A stretch of DNA of 64,000 nucleotides. Origin: Cavia porcellus (lineage: Eukaryota > Chordata > Mammalia > Rodentia > Caviidae). This document shows, piece by piece, positions 61,963-64,000 of the stretch. Below the pieces are notes generated by a model. That model searched no databases and was not told the origin of the DNA. It worked only from the letters and a program-made list of their open reading frames with translations. Made by a program: the position numbers and the translations under genes. Within the stretch, counting starts at the first letter, position 1. Each line of letters starts with the position of its first letter. Location: NCBI RefSeq assembly GCF_034190915.1, contig NW_026947543.1, positions 1,612,001-1,676,000 on the forward strand. The letters are read 5' to 3'.

Positions 61963-64000
61963 AAGGCTTCACGGCTCAGAATTTGGGGATGGAAATGCTT
62001 GCCAATCTACACATGGATGTACTTTCAATGGGATATGAAATATGCCAGGGCCTGGCAGATGTTCTCTGACATGTCCTATCCTTGAGCATATGCTTTTCAG
62101 TTGTCATGTCTGTCATTTGGCTGAGTCCTGTTCCCTAAGCTATTCAGTCAAGACTTGCTGGAATCATTCATCTGCAGTATAAGAGCTTTCTGTTAAATCT
62201 CTCAGAAGAAATCCTCTGCAAGCACATAGCTTTGGATATGAGAGACAGTGGTGGAAGTTGAATTTCAAGGGCAGATATTTGAAAACAATGAAACAAGCCC
62301 CGAATAAGATCTTTACATGGTTCCCAGATGAATATGTTTGGAAATACGGGGGAAGATGGAGATCAAGACTGAGAAGAGTGCACATGCATTTTAAGGTACA
62401 AAAACCAGGGAAAAACATGGGAACCAAGAGAGCTGGTTACTTTGATGTAAAAATCTTTGATGATGAAAGGAAAATTATATTCTCATGGTGATTTAATCAG
62501 GCTGTAGCAGTGAAGTTCTCATGGTGGTTGTTCTATGTGTGGCCTTCTGCATTGGCCAGTGGATGCAGGACAGGAGATCTTCAAATAAATCTGGTGGAAC
62601 ACAAAATAGTGAAAAAAATATCAATCTAAATCCTGTGTATTCCTTCCCTTTGAGAACATATATGGATAATGTCTGGAGTTTCAAAAGAGAAAATGTCTAT
62701 TGGGTCATGGTTTCACCAATGAAATGGTCACTTCACATAATATTTTGAATTTTGCTTTCACATTTGCTCATGTACCGGGACTGAGTAAAGCAGAATGCAG
62801 AGTAAGTCTCATCAATGGTTGTGCATTCCATAAGTGGTTTTAAAACCAGTGAAACCCTTTGGACCTAGTGTTTGTATTTAATTGGTTGATAGGTTTTTCA
62901 AATTGTTTGTTTTACTATTTTTAACTTTGGGAGTCAGGGAAGCCCTCACTCATAGTGATTTAGACCTCTCCAAAAGCTCTGAAGTTATTCATGTAACAGC
63001 TATTACATGTTATAAGTTTCTCCTATTAAAACTTGAAAGACTAACAGACTCTGCTACTTTTCATCTAAATTCAGTGTTGGGCTAAATTCAGTGTTGGACT
63101 TTTTTTTACAAGTCCTTTGAAATGTGTCCTCCTCTAGTCACTGGTCGTGCTGGAATATACTTTCTTGTGAAGACAGGATTTGAGCAAATTGACACAAGTA
63201 GAATTTGCCACTACTCTGGACACCTGGTTAAATATCGAGTTGCCTAAATGGTGTGTGTTTTACTTTGCTCTCTGCTCACACTTTGCTCATCCAGTTAGAA
63301 CAACAGGGCTCCAGGCCATAGCGTTCTAGGCCTAAACAAGAAAATTTCCATTCCATTTTTGGAGTTCATTTGTCTCTCATAATTACTTTTTCTACAAATG
63401 TGTGCTTCAGGAGAGGCCCTGTGTAAATGTGGAGAGGCCCATTTTCATTCACTCACTTTCAGACTTTCTAAGATTTTCAGTTACTAGAGGTTTGCCCAGA
63501 CTTGCCATTGTCAAGGGACAGTGCACTTCACTTGAAGTTGTGCAGTATTACTTCATGTGTCTCCGTGGAAATTCCACCAATGGGAAACTCTTGCTGTAGT
63601 CATCTCCAAGTGTTTCTGCCTAAGAAAATATAACTAACAAAGGATGTGGTTTCAAGCAGAATGAGGAATGGAGGGATAATCTTTATTTCAGTGCAGGTTG
63701 ACCTTTCAAAGAAACAGTAATTCCTATGAAATAGGAGGTAAAATCTTTTGTAAAGAGACATGGATATGACATGCTCAAATTTATGTCACATTTTTTAAAA
63801 ATCCAAGGGCATTTGAGAAATTCTTGGCTGCTGAATTGTCCCTTTTTTCAAATTTCTCTGAGGTAAGACACTCCAGTTTTTTCAAACCATGGTACTGTGC
63901 CTTCCATGTAAAAAACCAAAGCAAAAAACAAAATAAATTAAAACAAAACCCATCAAATTACATTTGAGAGCACACAATTGCTCAGCAGGCCCACTATTCA
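61963..64000 (+). repeat. Array unit 17, type e, truncated by window end
   Basis: A near copy of unit 15 at 7742 bp, with the same long ORF A (62288-62491). The acceptor-like half of the splice motif is changed to CTCTGAGGTAAG near 63858. The window stops just before the ORF B position, so the SINE and cassette are not seen. Confidence 0.96.
62288..62491 (+). CDS. ORF A, 67-aa basic hypothetical protein, long form (unit 17)
   Basis: This is the second long form of ORF A, with the same C-terminal end (IFDDERKIIFSW) and TGA stop as unit 15. It differs from unit 15 by a few residues in the Arg-rich centre (RSRLRR against RSRRRR, and VHMHF against VHMRF). AATAAA lies at 62584, 93 bp after the stop. 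The same coding caveats apply. Confidence 0.2.
   Translation: MKQAPNKIFTWFPDEYVWKYGGRWRSRLRRVHMHFKVQKPGKNMGTKRAGYFDVKIFDDERKIIFSW

Larger units (their letters stand above)
1..64000 (+). repeat. Macrosatellite array, ~3.87-kb unit, 16.5 copies
   Basis: The landmark AAGGCTTCACTGCTC or a close variant recurs at 1, 3876, 7749, 11624, 15497, 19368, 23243, 27113, 30988, 34860, 38735, 42607, 46478, 50348, 54221, 58091 and 61963, always in the same orientation. Spacing is 3870-3875 bp. Read side by side, units differ by scattered substitutions and 1-3 nt indels. No unit has a private transposon insertion or large deletion. All 16 complete units carry a B1-like SINE of the same length, so the SINE was present before amplification. 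Both window ends lie inside the array, so total copy number is unknown. The orientation used here follows the promoter-like cassette. Confidence 0.98.

Noticed and set aside
1..64000. CRISPR array or bacterial/phage content
   Set aside because: The repeat is kilobases long without spacers. The 7SL-type SINE, low CpG and lack of dense coding show a vertebrate nuclear sequence.
1..64000. DXZ4- or Firre-like CTCF array
   Set aside because: I looked for a CCNNNAGGGGGC-type CTCF core in the unit and saw no convincing match by eye. A matrix scan would settle it.
1..64000. Endogenous retrovirus or LINE as the source of the unit
   Set aside because: I see no long terminal repeats, primer-binding site, polymerase motifs or LINE ORF fragments in any frame.

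Overview
The window lies wholly inside a tandem macrosatellite array. One unit of about 3.87 kb is repeated head to tail 16.5 times, and neither edge of the array is reached. Cut at the recurring AAGGCTTCACTGCTC landmark, the 16 complete units measure 3870-3875 bp, and a 17th is truncated by the window end. The sequence is AT-leaning and CpG-poor. It holds no long open frames and no rRNA, tRNA, CRISPR array or recognisable conserved protein gene. Each unit carries a 142-bp 7SL-derived SINE that looks like a rodent B1, including the B1-type internal quasi-duplication (CTAC...GGCC...CTAC). The source is therefore most likely a rodent nuclear genome; species and chromosome cannot be told from the sequence.

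Unit anatomy, in unit 1 coordinates: 1-130 leader with a short open frame; 327-485 a small basic ORF (ORF A, AUG start) followed by AATAAA at 624; 1105-1136 a 17-bp direct repeat; about 1885-1910 an abutting splice acceptor/donor-like motif; 1950-1990 an A-rich tract; 2101-2307 a second AUG ORF (ORF B, 78 codons in most other units); 2404-2545 the B1-like SINE; 3097-3738 two direct copies of a roughly 320-bp segment, each with a palindromic RFX-type X-box and an NF-Y-type Y-box; 3762-3834 an AP-1-like site, a second X-box-like site and a TATA-like TTTAAATAG. The order X-box, Y-box, TATA-like, ORF A, AATAAA looks like a compact promoter-to-poly(A) cassette crossing each unit junction. No transcript can be demonstrated from sequence alone.

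The units fall into types: c (units 3, 4, 11, 5' part of 12), a (6, 8, 5' half of 10), b (7, 9, distal part of 5, middle of 12 and 13), d (14, 16, 5' half of 13) and e (15, 17). Types a and b alternate across about 15.5-37 kb, and d and e alternate across about 50.3-64 kb. This gives a dimeric higher-order repeat of 7742-7747 bp. Units 10, 12 and 13 are patchworks whose switch points can be placed, as expected from gene conversion or unequal exchange. Units 10 (3' half) to 12 (5' part) also echo units 1-3 at a distance of 34.86 kb.

ORF A differs between units by a 1-nt frame difference and a TAC/TAA difference. It is 67 codons only in type e units (15 and 17), and 50-57 codons elsewhere. I do not recognise either small ORF, and their persistence in near-identical copies is weak evidence for coding.
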